DNA of 51,043 bases from NCBI RefSeq assembly GCF_002934685.1, contig NZ_NKHL01000086.1, positions 1-51,043 of the forward strand, written 5' to 3'. Below, one piece after another: positions 1 to 10,458 of the stretch. This stretch comes from Pseudomonas bohemica. GTDB taxonomy: Bacteria; Pseudomonadota; Gammaproteobacteria; Pseudomonadales; Pseudomonadaceae. Every line of letters begins with the position of its first letter. The stretch's first letter is position 1. The translations under genes were made by a program, and so were the position numbers. The notes beneath the pieces were generated by a model, which searched no databases, had not been told where the DNA came from, and was given only the letters and a program-made list of their open reading frames with translations.

Positions 1-37
1 TTACCAAGGAGTTTTCCGTTTCGTCTGCGCCGGAAGT

Positions 38-95
38 GGGGCGAATTATAGAGAGATTCAGAGGGGCGTCAAGCACTTATTTAAACTTTTGTTAC
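38..95 (-). promoter_or_regulatory. rRNA-type sigma-70 promoter with UP-like element, directed off the left edge
   Basis: Read on the minus strand there is a -35 TTGACG (67-72), a 16-bp spacer and a perfect -10 TATAAT (45-50). It is preceded by an A/T-rich tract (about 73-95, overlapping the end of msrQ) that looks like an UP element. The expected start is near 38, after a GC-rich discriminator. The 16-bp spacer and GC-rich discriminator are typical of stringently controlled rRNA P1 promoters. In P. aeruginosa PAO1, as I recall, an rRNA operon lies directly beside the msrQ orthologue with its 16S end nearest. The rRNA itself is not in the window, so the identity is inferred. Confidence 0.72.
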
Positions 96-704
96 AGCCG
101 CCGCTCTCTTGCTCATTCGACGTGGGATTCGCTTAGTAATCACAGGGATTCGCAGGATTAACAGGAAAGCTCCAATCCCAGCGTATATAGCCCACTCCTT
201 AAGATCGGCGCGGACTATCCATAGGAAGTGCAGCAACCCTAGCCCGAGAATGAGATAGCTTAGGCGGTGCAGCTTCTTCCATCGCGCACCCAATCGACGC
301 TGGCTATAACGATTGGACGTAACCGCCAACGCCAGCAGACAGAGAAACGCGATGCTGCCGACGATGATGTAAGGACGCTCGACCAACTCGACGCCCAACT
401 GCGCCCAGTCGAATCCGAGAATAAAGAAGCCATACCCCAACATGTGCAGCAGCGCATAAGTAAAGCACCATAGGCCCAACTGACGACGAACGAGCACCCA
501 CCCTGCCCAACCGGAGATTCGCTGCAGCGGCGTCATCGCCAAGGTAATCAATAGCAGTACGAGGGTACCAAGACCGAAACGGTCGACCAGCACTTTCCCG
601 GGATCAGGCCCGAGGTCCAGAATCCAAGCCTGATGCAGCCACATAACCGGTGCAACGCACACAGCTAAAAAGACCGCCAGGCGCCAAAGCAGATAACGCA
701 TCAA
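81..704 (-). CDS. msrQ: MsrQ, heme-binding membrane subunit of the MsrPQ methionine sulfoxide reductase
   Basis: A 207-residue integral membrane protein of the YedZ/MsrQ family (ferric-reductase-like transmembrane domain). MsrQ passes electrons from the respiratory chain to periplasmic MsrP, which repairs oxidised methionines in envelope proteins. About six hydrophobic segments are visible, with histidines in the membrane blocks LLHMLGYG and [10 protein letters not shown] that fit heme ligation. The ATG overlaps the msrP stop by 4 bp, so the two are translationally coupled. Length is normal for the family. The stop codon lies in the A/T-rich tract of the leftward promoter, so the two elements share sequence. 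Confidence 0.95.
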   Translation of the reverse strand: MMRYLLWRLAVFLAVCVAPVMWLHQAWILDLGPDPGKVLVDRFGLGTLVLLLITLAMTPLQRISGWAGWVLVRRQLGLWCFTYALLHMLGYGFFILGFDWAQLGVELVERPYIIVGSIAFLCLLALAVTSNRYSQRRLGARWKKLHRLSYLILGLGLLHFLWIVRADLKEWAIYAGIGAFLLILRIPVITKRIPRRMSKRAAAVTKV

Positions 705-1714
705 TAGTTCTTCCGCAGATCCATACCCGCATAGAGAGAGGCAACCTGCTCCCCATACCCGTTGAACATCTCCGTCGGCCGGATATTGGGGCTGAACAAT
801 CCACTCGGCAACCGACGCTCGCGAGCCTGAGTCCAGCGAGGGTGGTCGACCGTAGGATTCACGTTGGCATAGAAGCCATATTCATTCGCGGCGATGCTTT
901 GCCAGGTCGTTTCCGGCTGCTCACTGACCAGGCTGATACGCACGATCGATTTCACACTCTTGAACCCGTACTTCCACGGGACCACCAACCGCAGTGGCGC
1001 GCCGTTCTGGTTTGGCAGTTCGCGGCCATACATCCCTACCGCCAGGATCGCCAACGGATTCATCGCCTCATCCAATCGAAGCCCTTCCACATATGGCCAG
1101 TCAATTAGCGCAAAGCCAGACCGTTGCCCCGGCATCGCTTTAGGATCCTGCAGCGTCTCGAATCGGATGTACTTAGCGTTGGCCGTCGGCTCAACCTGCT
1201 TGAGCAGCTCGGAGATCGGGAAGCCCATCCACGGAATAACCATCGACCACGCCTCGACACAGCGTAAACGGTAGATTCGCTCTTCAAGCTGATAGGGCTT
1301 CATGAAGTCTTCCAGCGCATAGCGACCGGGCTTGCCTACTTCCCCATCAATGACAACAGTCCAGGGCTCGGTTTTCAGCGAGCCTGCATTTTGTGCCGGA
1401 TCGCCTTTGTCGGTACCGAACTCGTAGAAATTGTTGTAGTGAGTGGCGTCCTTGAATGGCGTGATGGCTTCATTCTGAACGGTCACGGCTTCCCACTTGG
1501 TCGAGGGCAACTTGTCTTTGAACCAGGTCGGCGCATTTCCAGCCTCGACCCCGTCGTATCGCGAAGGATCAGCGGCGTGAGCCCAACCGGGCAGAGCACT
1601 CACGGCAACGCCCGCAAGAGAGGCCCCCAAGACAGCGCGGCGAGAGAGGTAAATGGATTCGGGCGTGACATCCGATTCATTGCAGGCGGATGCGGCTGGG
1701 ATCTTGATAAGCAT
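701..1714 (-). CDS. msrP: MsrP, periplasmic molybdopterin methionine sulfoxide reductase
   Basis: A 337-residue catalytic subunit of MsrPQ (YedY, sulfite-oxidase fold). A twin-arginine signal is visible (SRRAVLG, residues 24-30, then a hydrophobic stretch ending near AHA at 45-47), so it should be exported folded by Tat with its Mo cofactor. The Mo-ligating cysteine is probably C152 in the block [10 protein letters not shown] chose the ATG at 1714 because GGAG lies five bases upstream; an in-frame ATG at 1744 would add ten residues with no clear ribosome site. First gene of the msrP-msrQ pair. Confidence 0.95.
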   Translation of the reverse strand: MLIKIPAASACNESDVTPESIYLSRRAVLGASLAGVAVSALPGWAHAADPSRYDGVEAGNAPTWFKDKLPSTKWEAVTVQNEAITPFKDATHYNNFYEFGTDKGDPAQNAGSLKTEPWTVVIDGEVGKPGRYALEDFMKPYQLEERIYRLRCVEAWSMVIPWMGFPISELLKQVEPTANAKYIRFETLQDPKAMPGQRSGFALIDWPYVEGLRLDEAMNPLAILAVGMYGRELPNQNGAPLRLVVPWKYGFKSVKSIVRISLVSEQPETTWQSIAANEYGFYANVNPTVDHPRWTQARERRLPSGLFSPNIRPTEMFNGYGEQVASLYAGMDLRKNY

Positions 1715-1786
1715 GGCAACTCCACAGTCGGCAGATGGATGCACCTTATAGGACTGTGGAGTCCGGGGGGAAATGAATCTCTGGGA

Positions 1787-2635
1787 CTATTTGTGACGAC
1801 GAAGCCGCAACAGATATTGCACAGGACCAGACGCTGCGTAGCCGAGGAATATCAGCAGCAGAATGCGCGGCGGGTCGCTGAACACGACAGCGAACACCAG
1901 CACCACCGCCAGGATGGCGACGAAAGGCACACGCCCCTTGAGGTCCAGTTCCTTGAAACTGTTGTACTTGATGTTACTGACCATCAGCATCCCCGCGGCC
2001 GCCACCAGTAGTGCTACGAGAAATGACAGCTTTGAGCCCTGAATACCGTAATCGCTGAACGCCCAGACTGTGCCAGCCACGACACCTGCTGCCGCCGGGC
2101 TGGCCAGACCGATGAAGTAACGCTTGTCAGCCTTGCCCACCTGAGTGTTGAAGCGCGCCAGACGCAACGCAGCGCCTGCAACATAGATGAAGGCGACCAT
2201 CCAGCCGACCTTGCCCATGTCACCCAGCGCCCATCCGAAGGCCAGCAGCGCAGGAGCGACACCAAAGGCAACCATGTCCGACAGGGAATCGTATTCGGCA
2301 CCGAACGCGCTCTGGGTGTTGGTCATGCGGGCAACGCGCCCGTCGAGCCCATCGAGCACCATCGCGACGAAAATAGCGATGGCGGCAAAGGCGAAATACT
2401 TGCTCGCGCTTACCTGATCGCCTGCACTTAGTGCGCTTTGGGCACTCATGGAGCTGATGATTGCGTAGAAACCGGCAAACAGATTCGCAGTGGTGAACAG
2501 GTTGGGCAGCAAATAAATGCCGCGATGGCGAACCTTGCGCCCTTCGGCGTCGTGGCCCTCTTCTATATGTTCATCGATCGGTAGCAGGCTTTCGGCGTCA
2601 GAGGCCTTGTTTGGCTCTTCGGGACGTTCGCTCAT
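1787..2635 (-). CDS. pssA: CDP-diacylglycerol-serine O-phosphatidyltransferase
   Basis: A 282-residue membrane enzyme making phosphatidylserine, the precursor of phosphatidylethanolamine. The CDP-alcohol phosphatidyltransferase signature is complete: DGLDGRVAR followed by G-x3-D-x3-D (GAEYDSLSD). Several hydrophobic segments follow, and the N-terminal 40 residues are acidic and polar. The start at MSERPEE is preferred (AAGG eight bases upstream); a frame open to 2695 would add 20 arginine-rich residues. It lies downstream of ilvC on the same strand, but a terminator at 2733-2760 separates them, so it probably has its own promoter. Confidence 0.94.
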   Translation of the reverse strand: MSERPEEPNKASDAESLLPIDEHIEEGHDAEGRKVRHRGIYLLPNLFTTANLFAGFYAIISSMSAQSALSAGDQVSASKYFAFAAIAIFVAMVLDGLDGRVARMTNTQSAFGAEYDSLSDMVAFGVAPALLAFGWALGDMGKVGWMVAFIYVAGAALRLARFNTQVGKADKRYFIGLASPAAAGVVAGTVWAFSDYGIQGSKLSFLVALLVAAAGMLMVSNIKYNSFKELDLKGRVPFVAILAVVLVFAVVFSDPPRILLLIFLGYAASGPVQYLLRLRRHK

Positions 2636-2732
2636 GGACAATACCTTGCAGCTATGAATTTTCGACAAATGCTCGCGGCGACGTCGCGCCAGCAAACGAT
2701 GCAGCTTTATACCAGATGAGCTCCCCAGAACG

Positions 2733-2760
2733 AAAAAACGCGACCCGAAGGCCGCGTTTT
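2733..2760 (-). terminator. Intrinsic terminator of the ilvIHC operon
   Basis: On the minus strand an AAAACGCG/CGCGTTTTTT stem closes over a short loop and ends in a run of six T, about 22 bases after the ilvC stop. The flanking A tract would also let it act on the other strand. Confidence 0.8.
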
Positions 2761-2782
2761 CTTGAACCAGACTCAGAAAATC

Positions 2783-3811
<1,029 letters not shown>

Positions 3812-3851
3812 TTATCTTGGCCGTTCAGGCCATTCGCTAAATGTGTGTAGG

Positions 3852-4343
3852 TTAGATGCTCAGCACTTTGTCGCCGCGGGCAATGCCCGTGACGCCGCTG
3901 CGTACGGTTTCCAGGATGGCGGTGGTGCCAATGGCCTGGATAAAGCTATCCAGTTTGTCGCTCGTCCCTGTCAGCTGCACGGTGTAGACACTGCTGGAAA
4001 CATCAACGATCTGGCCGCGGAAGATGTCCGTGGTGCGCTTGATCTCGGCGCGCTGGGCGCCAGTGGCCTTGACCTTGATCAGCATCAGTTCGCGTTCGAT
4101 GTGAGCGCTTTCCGATAGATCGACCAGCTTGACCACTTCGACCAGCTTGTTGAGGTTCTTGGTGATCTGCTCGATCACCTCATCATGACCGACGGTGGTC
4201 AGCGTCAGACGCGACAGGGTCGGGTCTTCGGTTGGCGCCACAGTCAGGCTTTCGATGTTGTAGTTGCGCTGCGAAAACAGGCCGACGACGCGAGACAAGG
4301 CACCGGGTTCGTTTTCCAGCAATAGCGAAATGATATGCCGCAT
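3852..4343 (-). CDS. ilvH: Acetolactate synthase small (regulatory) subunit
   Basis: A 163-residue ACT-domain regulatory subunit of acetohydroxyacid synthase. It stimulates the large subunit and confers valine feedback inhibition. The N-terminal ACT segment begins MRHIISLLLENEPGALSRV, and this start gives the same length as E. coli IlvH. The ATG lies two bases after the ilvI stop, so translation is almost certainly coupled. The frame is open for ten more codons upstream, inside ilvI, but those have no support. Confidence 0.96.
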   Translation of the reverse strand: MRHIISLLLENEPGALSRVVGLFSQRNYNIESLTVAPTEDPTLSRLTLTTVGHDEVIEQITKNLNKLVEVVKLVDLSESAHIERELMLIKVKATGAQRAEIKRTTDIFRGQIVDVSSSVYTVQLTGTSDKLDSFIQAIGTTAILETVRSGVTGIARGDKVLSI

Positions 4344-4345
4344 GA

Positions 4346-6070
4346 TTAAGTCCGCTCCGTCTTGCTCAGCCACATATCGCGCATCGAGCCGTCTCTGATC
4401 TGCATCGGATACACATGCTCGGCGACATCGACCTGGATATCGAGGAACACCAGTCGATCCTTCATGGCGAACGCTTCTTCCATCTTCGGCTTCAAGTCTT
4501 TCAGATCGGTGATCTTCATGCCGACATGCCCATAGGCTTCGACCAGCTTCACGAAGTCAGGCAGCGACTCCATGTAGGAGTGCGAGTGGCGACCGCTATA
4601 GCTCATGTCCTGCCACTGGCGGACCATGCCGAGCACGCCGTTGTTGAGCAGGATGATTTTCACCGGCAAGTTGTATTGCAGGCAGGTCGACAGCTCCTGG
4701 ATGTTCATCTGAATGCTGCCTTCGCCGGTCACGCAGGCAACCTGGGCATCCGGGAAGCTCAGCGCAACCCCCATGGCGGCCGGAAGACCAAAGCCCATGG
4801 TGCCCAGACCGCCGGAGTTGATCCAGCGATTGGGCTTATTGAAGCGGTAGTACTGCGCGGCAAACATCTGATGCTGGCCAACGTCGGAGGAAACGTAAGC
4901 GTCCCCTTTGGTGACTTCACACAGGGTTTCGATCACCGTCTGTGGCTTGATCATACTGCCGTCGCCACGGTTGTACGGGAACAGGTCGCCGCCAGCACGC
5001 CATTCGTCGATCTGCTTCCACCAGGTCGCCACCGATTCCTTGTTAGGGGTCTCGCCGATTTCCTTGAGGGTCGCGACCATTTCGGTCAACACGCTCTCCA
5101 CCGGACCCACGATCGGCACGTCGGCCTTGATGGTCTTGGAGATCGAAGCCGGGTCGATATCGATATGGATGATCTTGGCGCCCTGGCAGAAACGCGAAGG
5201 GCCGTTGATAACGCGGTCATCGAAACGTGCGCCGACGGCCAGGATCACATCGGAATGGTGCATCGCCAGGTTGGCGGTGTAGCTACCATGCATACCGAGC
5301 ATGCCGACGAACTGGCGATCGGTGCCCGGATAGGCGCCCAGGCCCATCAAGGTGTTGGTGACTGGCGCGTTCAGCAGTTGAGCCAGTTCGGTCAGCGGCG
5401 CGGAACCGTTGCCCATGACCACACCGCCACCGGCGTAGATGACTGGACGCTTGGCCGCCACGAGCATTTCCACAGCCTTGCGGATCTGCCCCGAGTGACC
5501 GCGAACAGCCGGACTGTAGGAGCGCAGCTTGGCTTTTTTCGGGAAAACGTATTCAAACTTCTCGGCCGGGTTGGTCATGTCCTTCGGGATATCGACCACG
5601 ACAGGACCAGGACGACCGGACTGCGCCAGGTAGAACGCCTTCTTCAGCACTTCCGGGATTTCCGACGGGTGTTTGATCATGAAGCTGTGCTTCACGATCG
5701 GGCGGGAGATACCGATCATATCGGTCTCCTGGAAGGCGTCGGTGCCGACCATGGTGCTTGCGACCTGACCCGACAGAACGACCATTGGAATCGAATCCAT
5801 ATAGGCGGTCGCGATGCCGGTGATGGCGTTTGTGGCACCAGGCCCTGAGGTCACCAGTACCACGCCAGCCTTGCCGGTGGCGCGGGCATAACCATCGGCC
5901 ATGTGGGTAGCAGCCTGTTCGTGACGAACGAGGATGTGGCTCACAGCCGGTTCTTTGAACAGCGCGTCGTAAATATGCAGGAGGGCACCGCCTGGGTACC
6001 CATAGATATGCTCAACGCCTTCGTCACGCAAAAAGCGGACGACCATTTCAGCGCCAGATAAAAGCTCCAC
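4346..6070 (-). CDS. ilvI: Acetolactate synthase large (catalytic) subunit
   Basis: A 574-residue thiamine-diphosphate enzyme catalysing the first step of branched-chain amino acid synthesis. Visible are the N-terminal PYR domain with its catalytic glutamate ([16 protein letters not shown]), the central FAD-binding domain, and the C-terminal ThDP/Mg motif ([12 protein letters not shown]...[11 protein letters not shown]). I place the start at GTG 6070 because GAGGTG lies six bases upstream and the protein then begins [11 protein letters not shown] as in other pseudomonads. The ATG at 6109 would add 13 unrelated residues. First gene of ilvIHC, preceded by a long leader. Confidence 0.96.
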   Translation of the reverse strand: MELLSGAEMVVRFLRDEGVEHIYGYPGGALLHIYDALFKEPAVSHILVRHEQAATHMADGYARATGKAGVVLVTSGPGATNAITGIATAYMDSIPMVVLSGQVASTMVGTDAFQETDMIGISRPIVKHSFMIKHPSEIPEVLKKAFYLAQSGRPGPVVVDIPKDMTNPAEKFEYVFPKKAKLRSYSPAVRGHSGQIRKAVEMLVAAKRPVIYAGGGVVMGNGSAPLTELAQLLNAPVTNTLMGLGAYPGTDRQFVGMLGMHGSYTANLAMHHSDVILAVGARFDDRVINGPSRFCQGAKIIHIDIDPASISKTIKADVPIVGPVESVLTEMVATLKEIGETPNKESVATWWKQIDEWRAGGDLFPYNRGDGSMIKPQTVIETLCEVTKGDAYVSSDVGQHQMFAAQYYRFNKPNRWINSGGLGTMGFGLPAAMGVALSFPDAQVACVTGEGSIQMNIQELSTCLQYNLPVKIILLNNGVLGMVRQWQDMSYSGRHSHSYMESLPDFVKLVEAYGHVGMKITDLKDLKPKMEEAFAMKDRLVFLDIQVDVAEHVYPMQIRDGSMRDMWLSKTERT

Positions 6071-6170
6071 GTTGTTCACCTCTAAAACGCCAGAATACCG
6101 TCCACACAAACGAGGAGACGGGTCTTAATAGGTTTACTGCCAGCAGAGCATGAGCGACGGTGGTCGCCGA

Positions 6171-6287
6171 CTACGTCAGCACTGACTGAGCAAGTATTGG
6201 GAGCTCCCTAAGTGTTTCGGGGTCATCCCACCCAGCGCGAGGTAACGCGTTGCGGGTGTAACAGGTCGACGCGGGTGTGCGCCTCAT
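6171..6287 (-). other. Candidate 38-codon leader ORF in the ilvI 5' region
   Basis: Inside the roughly 260-nt leader between the predicted promoter and ilvI, an ATG opens a 38-codon frame. Its last 15 codons carry Leu, Leu, Ile, Leu, Val and Leu (ETLRELPILAQSVLT). It is followed by a hairpin (GCGAC CACC GTCGC) about 10 nt after the stop. Ile/Leu/Val-containing leader peptides before hairpins are known attenuators of ilv operons. Weak points: no good ribosome site, moderate codon enrichment, and no U-run after the hairpin. Speculative. Confidence 0.3.
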
Positions 6288-6337
6288 GATCTACCGAGAC
6301 GGTCTGCTTCTGGCAGTCCCTCTACAGCGAACTTTGG

Positions 6338-6366
6338 ATTGTTCTGATTCGCTCCCCGCAAGTCAA
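6338..6366 (-). promoter_or_regulatory. Candidate sigma-70 promoter for ilvIHC
   Basis: On the minus strand: -35 TTGACT (6361-6366, five of six), a 17-bp spacer and -10 AACAAT (6338-6343, four of six). It would start transcription near 6331 and give a leader of about 260 nt before the ilvI GTG at 6070. The divergent DUF4124 gene begins at 6479, so this 408-bp gap serves both genes. The leader also holds the palindrome GGGAGCTCCC and direct and inverted copies of a TCAGTCAGT-like motif. Confidence 0.5.
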
Positions 6367-6478
6367 GTCATCGATGCGCTTTCTTCACCCACAGGCGCTG
6401 AAAAAGCACCGTATAAGGTCGTTGAGGCACGCTTGTGGTAGGTTTCACCCGAACAGCACCCGGAGTTAAGGAAGCAGT

Positions 6479-6904
6479 ATGCGTTGGATGATTCTCGCCG
6501 CCACGCTGACAATGGCAGTCGGCTCCACTACGGCTTACGCGGCCCAGATCTACAAATGGGTCGATGCCCAGGGCGTCACGCATTTCGACGCTCAGCCGCC
6601 GGTCGGACAGTCCGTGCAGGAGGTCGACACTCAGAAGCCGGTCACACCACCGCCGCCATCACCGGCGCGAACGGACTCCTCGCAAGAGCAGCAGGCCGTC
6701 GATGCGAAGGTGAAGAAACAGGTCGCGGCTCAGGAAGCCAAGCGCAAGGAGTACTGCGCGACTCAACGCACCAACCTCGCGCAGTTGCAAAACAACCCGA
6801 GGGTACGCGAGGAAGTGAACGGGGAATTCAGGCGCTTTACTGAAGAAGAGCGTCAGGCACGTATCGCCGAGGTCAAGAAGTCCATCGACGATACTTGCAA
6901 CTGA
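6479..6904 (+). CDS. DUF4124 domain protein, predicted periplasmic
   Basis: A 141-residue protein with an N-terminal signal peptide (about residues 1-21, ending AYA) followed at once by the DUF4124 signature IYKWVDAQGVTHFDAQPP. A proline-rich linker and a charged, probably helical C-terminal half follow, with two cysteines (CATQR and the last-but-one residue). Function of the family is unknown. AAGGA lies six bases before the ATG. It ends four bases before the convergent yqcC stop. Confidence 0.9.
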   Translation: MRWMILAATLTMAVGSTTAYAAQIYKWVDAQGVTHFDAQPPVGQSVQEVDTQKPVTPPPPSPARTDSSQEQQAVDAKVKKQVAAQEAKRKEYCATQRTNLAQLQNNPRVREEVNGEFRRFTEEERQARIAEVKKSIDDTCN

Positions 6905-6907
6905 GTG

Positions 6908-7237
6908 TCAGACCGATTCGGTGATCAGGCGATCGAACTGCGCCAGCAGCTCTTGCAGATTCCGCGTTTCCTGGGCGCGGCTGGCGTAGACCATCTGCGC
7001 CATTTCCAGAATGCCCGAAGCATTGGGCAGCGCCAGATCCTGCTCCAGGATGGTTTTCATCCGGGGCAGGAATATCCATTGCAGCCACTGATCGAAATCC
7101 AGAGTGTCTACGCAGAACGGCTCGCGGCTCGACAGAGCCTCGTCGCTGGGCGGCACCTCTTTCCACCAGCCCAGCACACGTAACTCGCGCTCGATCAGCA
7201 ACAACTGATCGGCAACCTTGGGGAAACGTTTATCCAT
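6908..7237 (-). CDS. yqcC: YqcC family protein
   Basis: A 109-residue soluble protein of the YqcC family (same length as in E. coli), function unknown. It is helical, with the family-typical stretch FLPRMKTILEQ and aromatic residues (LGWWKEV, FDQWLQWIFLPRM). The chosen ATG has AGAAGG just upstream and overlaps the end of the TPR lipoprotein gene by eight bases, so it is probably co-translated with it. A frame open to 7288 would add 17 residues inside the upstream gene and is less likely. Confidence 0.88.
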   Translation of the reverse strand: MDKRFPKVADQLLLIERELRVLGWWKEVPPSDEALSSREPFCVDTLDFDQWLQWIFLPRMKTILEQDLALPNASGILEMAQMVYASRAQETRNLQELLAQFDRLITESV

Positions 7238-7988
7238 TAGCCTTCTGCCGAGCCAGCGCTGCACCTGCAGCATCACCCTGTTTCTCACGGGCCTGTGCGA
7301 TCAAGCCCCACAAGCTGGCTTGCAGGCTGGCGCGGCCGTTGGCGTAAGTCAGACCGCGACGCGCCAGCTGCTCGGCCTGCGGGGCATCGCCCTGGGCCAG
7401 ACGAACCTGCGCCAACTTGTAGAGCACCTGAGGTTCGCGTGGGGCAACGCGCTGTGCTCGCTCAAGGCTCGACGACGCGCCGTTGAGGTCACCACTGCTC
7501 TGCTGTTGCTGAGCGGTGGTCAGCAGCGCCAGTACCGGACCCTCCAACTGCTCATCAGCCGACAAGCCACCGCTGGACGCCGACGGAATACCGGTCGGTG
7601 CCGACGACGGCATGTTGTAGGTGTTGTTGGTCGCCGCTGGCGGCGTATATCCGTTATTGACCGGCGGCGCCTGAGTGGCCGGGGAGGTGTCGATCGGCGC
7701 TGTACTGATGGGCGCCGTGGTCGGCGGCACGAACGTCGAGATCGGCGCCGCGCTGGCGTTGGCGCCGCCCGGCACCATGACCGTGACACCCGAATCTTCC
7801 TGAATCGATTGCCCCTGGGCCGGGGCCTGTGCCGGGGCCTGAGCAGCGCTGTTACGGTTGGCCGAGACACGCTCGCCGTTGGACAACCGAGAACCTGAGT
7901 CCACCACCGGAATCGCGCTGCGCGTCTGAGTCGCACAACCGTTAAGCAAAGCCAGCGCCGTTAAAGCCGGAATCCACCACTTGTTCAC
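7230..7988 (-). CDS. lpoP: TPR lipoprotein, probable PBP1b activator (LpoP-like)
   Basis: A 252-residue predicted outer-membrane lipoprotein. The signal peptide ends in the lipobox LNGC, with C18 as the lipidated residue. The middle (about 40-135) is a low-complexity linker rich in Pro, Thr, Ala and Asn. The C-terminal 110 residues are helical repeats of TPR type (LNGASSSLERAQRVAPREPQ and following). The gene lies 16 bp after mrcB on the same strand. P. aeruginosa PBP1b is activated by a TPR lipoprotein, LpoP; the architecture and the mrcB linkage make that role likely, but it is inferred, not read from a diagnostic motif. Confidence 0.75.
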   Translation of the reverse strand: MNKWWIPALTALALLNGCATQTRSAIPVVDSGSRLSNGERVSANRNSAAQAPAQAPAQGQSIQEDSGVTVMVPGGANASAAPISTFVPPTTAPISTAPIDTSPATQAPPVNNGYTPPAATNNTYNMPSSAPTGIPSASSGGLSADEQLEGPVLALLTTAQQQQSSGDLNGASSSLERAQRVAPREPQVLYKLAQVRLAQGDAPQAEQLARRGLTYANGRASLQASLWGLIAQAREKQGDAAGAALARQKANG

Positions 7989-8004
7989 TTCACATCCTCT
8001 TCGC

Positions 8005-10326
8005 TTAATTCAACCAGCCTTTGACCCAGTCCATCACCGACTCGGCAGGCGCTGTCGGCCCGCCACACGTCGGCCCCGGTTGCGGCTCACTGCCGCGAAT
8101 ATACGGCATCTGCACGGCACCCGGGCAGCTGGCGTCGGTGCCCTGGCCGGTGGAAGCATTGACCCATGCCTGCACCACGTTATCAGGCATGGCCATGTCC
8201 AGCGGCAGCGGATCGGCCTTTTTCATGAAGCTGGTCCAGATCTGCAGCGCACCTGTCGCGCCGGTAAAAGGCGTCTTACCGTTGTCGTCGCGGCCCATCC
8301 AGACAATCGCCAGCAGATCCTGACTGAAACCTGCGAACCAGCTGTCACGCGAATCGTTGGTCGTGCCCGACTTGCCCGCCAGATTCAGCGTACTTGGCAG
8401 CACGTTGTACACCGACTTGCCCGTGCCTTCGCGCATCACGCGCTGCATGGCGTTTTGCAGCAGATAAATGGAGCCTGGGTCGAAGCGCTGCTGAATCTGG
8501 AACGGGTAACGCTTGAGGGGCTCACCCTCGGCGGTCAGCACGCTGCGAATCCCGCGCAACGGTGTGTTGAAACCACCGCTGGCAATGGTCTGATACATGG
8601 TCGCGACTTCGATCGGACTCAGGGCACCAGCCCCCAGCAGCATCGACGGGAAGGTCGGCCATTCGCGGGTAACGCCGAGCTTGGTCAGCGTCTTGAAGAC
8701 GTTCGGCACGCCCAGATCGAGACCCAGTTTGGCGCTGGACAGGTTGTAGGAATGTGCCAGCCCCTGATACAGGAAAATGTTGCCGTGAGCCTTGTGATCA
8801 AAGTTCTGGGGCTTCCAGATCTGACCGTCCGCGCCTTTGACCTGAAACGGCTCATCCGGCACCCAACTGGTCAGCGTGTACTGCTGCGGGCGTTCCAGCG
8901 CGGTCAGATAAATCGCCGGCTTGACCAGAGAGCCGATCGGGCGAACGGCATCCAGCGCACGGTTGAAGCCGGCGAACCCTGCCTGGCGACTGCCGATCAG
9001 CGCCTGAACTTCACCAGTTTCCGGGTTGGTCACGACCATCGCCGTTTCCATCTCGTCCGCGCCTTTGCGGCCAGCGATTTTGGCGAAGCTCTCGCGCACC
9101 GCCGCCTCGGACTTCATCTGCAGAATCGGGTCGAAACTGGTGAAGATGCGCAATCCCTCTTCGGTCAAGTCTTCGTCGCGATAATCCTGACGCAGCTGAC
9201 GCTTGACCAGATCGAGGAAATCCGGGAACGAGCTGTCGGCCAGAGAGCCGGTTTTGGTCACGCCCAGCGGCATTTTTTTCGCAGCAGCGACCGCTTCAGC
9301 CGAAGCAACGCCTTGCTGCTCAAGGAGGTCGAGCACCAGATTGCGGCGCTCCAGCGCACGATCCGGGTTGCGGCGCGGGTTGTAATAGGAAGGACCTTTG
9401 ACCAGACCGACCAGCAGCGCGACCTGATGAAGTTTCAACTCAGACAGCGGCTGGCTGAAGAAATACTGGCTGGCCAGACCGAAACCGTGCACCGCGCGCT
9501 GACCATCCTGACCGACGAATACCTCGTTGAGGTACGCCTCAAGAATCTCCTGCTTGCTGTAATGGATCTCCAGCAGGATCGCCATCATGGCTTCGGTCAA
9601 TTTGCGGGTGATGCTGCGCTCGCTGGTGAGATAGAAGTTCTTCACCAGCTGTTGGGTCAGCGTCGAACCACCCTGGCGCATCTGCCCCGCCGAAGCGTTG
9701 ACCCAAAAAGCACGGGCGATCGATTTGGGGGACACACCGAAGTGGTGATAGAAATCGCGGTCTTCGACCGTCACCAGCGTATCGAGCAGATAAGGCGGCG
9801 CCTGATCGAGCTTGATCAGAATCCGGTCCTCAAGGTTTTTCGGGTAAAGCCCGCCGATCATCAACGGCTCGAGGCGCGCCACGGCCAGCTTGGCGCCATT
9901 GGCAGCAGTCAGGTCGGCGACGTAGTCGCCGGAGAAACGTACGTGAATCTGCTGAGCAGGATCGGCGCCTTCATAAAACTGAAAGCCGCGGGTATTGAGA
10001 TCGACACTGTTACCATTCACCGCCGCCGCGCCCGGACCATTGGCAACGCTTTCGCGGCGATAACCCAAGGCATCGAGTTCGATCAGGAAGTCGTCGCGGG
10101 ACAGCTTCTGGCCGACGAACAACTCCAACGGACGCGCGTAGACCTTGGCCGGAATGGTCCAGCGCTTGCCGGAGAATTTTTCCTGGACGATGGAGTCCAG
10201 GTAAACGGCGAAGCAAGCCAGGACGACCAGACCGACGAGGCTGAGCTTCAAGGCCCAGCCCAACAGCCCGCGAAGGCGGCTGTTGGCGGGTTTGGGGGAT
10301 TTTTTCGAAGTGCGGGATCGAGTCAT
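8005..10326 (-). CDS. mrcB: Penicillin-binding protein 1B, bifunctional peptidoglycan synthase
   Basis: A 773-residue class A PBP. Basic cytoplasmic tail, one membrane segment (about 21-43), then a UB2H-type regulatory domain (about 55-150). The GT51 transglycosylase carries EDRDFYHH (188-195, catalytic Glu) and GGSTLTQQ (219-226). The transpeptidase has SLVK (catalytic Ser466), SYN (526-528) and KSGTT (652-656). All active-site motifs are intact. The C-terminal tail holds two cysteines that could form a disulfide. First gene of the mrcB-lpoP-yqcC group, so the enzyme and its likely lipoprotein activator are made together. Confidence 0.97.
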   Translation of the reverse strand: MTRSRTSKKSPKPANSRLRGLLGWALKLSLVGLVVLACFAVYLDSIVQEKFSGKRWTIPAKVYARPLELFVGQKLSRDDFLIELDALGYRRESVANGPGAAAVNGNSVDLNTRGFQFYEGADPAQQIHVRFSGDYVADLTAANGAKLAVARLEPLMIGGLYPKNLEDRILIKLDQAPPYLLDTLVTVEDRDFYHHFGVSPKSIARAFWVNASAGQMRQGGSTLTQQLVKNFYLTSERSITRKLTEAMMAILLEIHYSKQEILEAYLNEVFVGQDGQRAVHGFGLASQYFFSQPLSELKLHQVALLVGLVKGPSYYNPRRNPDRALERRNLVLDLLEQQGVASAEAVAAAKKMPLGVTKTGSLADSSFPDFLDLVKRQLRQDYRDEDLTEEGLRIFTSFDPILQMKSEAAVRESFAKIAGRKGADEMETAMVVTNPETGEVQALIGSRQAGFAGFNRALDAVRPIGSLVKPAIYLTALERPQQYTLTSWVPDEPFQVKGADGQIWKPQNFDHKAHGNIFLYQGLAHSYNLSSAKLGLDLGVPNVFKTLTKLGVTREWPTFPSMLLGAGALSPIEVATMYQTIASGGFNTPLRGIRSVLTAEGEPLKRYPFQIQQRFDPGSIYLLQNAMQRVMREGTGKSVYNVLPSTLNLAGKSGTTNDSRDSWFAGFSQDLLAIVWMGRDDNGKTPFTGATGALQIWTSFMKKADPLPLDMAMPDNVVQAWVNASTGQGTDASCPGAVQMPYIRGSEPQPGPTCGGPTAPAESVMDWVKGWLN

Positions 10327-10458
10327 GGCGGCGGATTATACGCACTTTCAAGGTCCTCGGCAGACCACCCTCGCAGCGGTTTGCAGCAATGCGCCGAGCG
10401 GCCATAATGGCCACCTTTAGTCACTTCATCTCGACTTATCTTCTTTCAAGGACCGTCC

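Noticed and set aside
7981..10407. An 800-codon open frame antisense to mrcB
   Set aside because: Codon-phase shadow of a long GC-rich gene; composition is His/Arg/Gln-rich with no domain, whereas mrcB on the other strand has every active-site motif.
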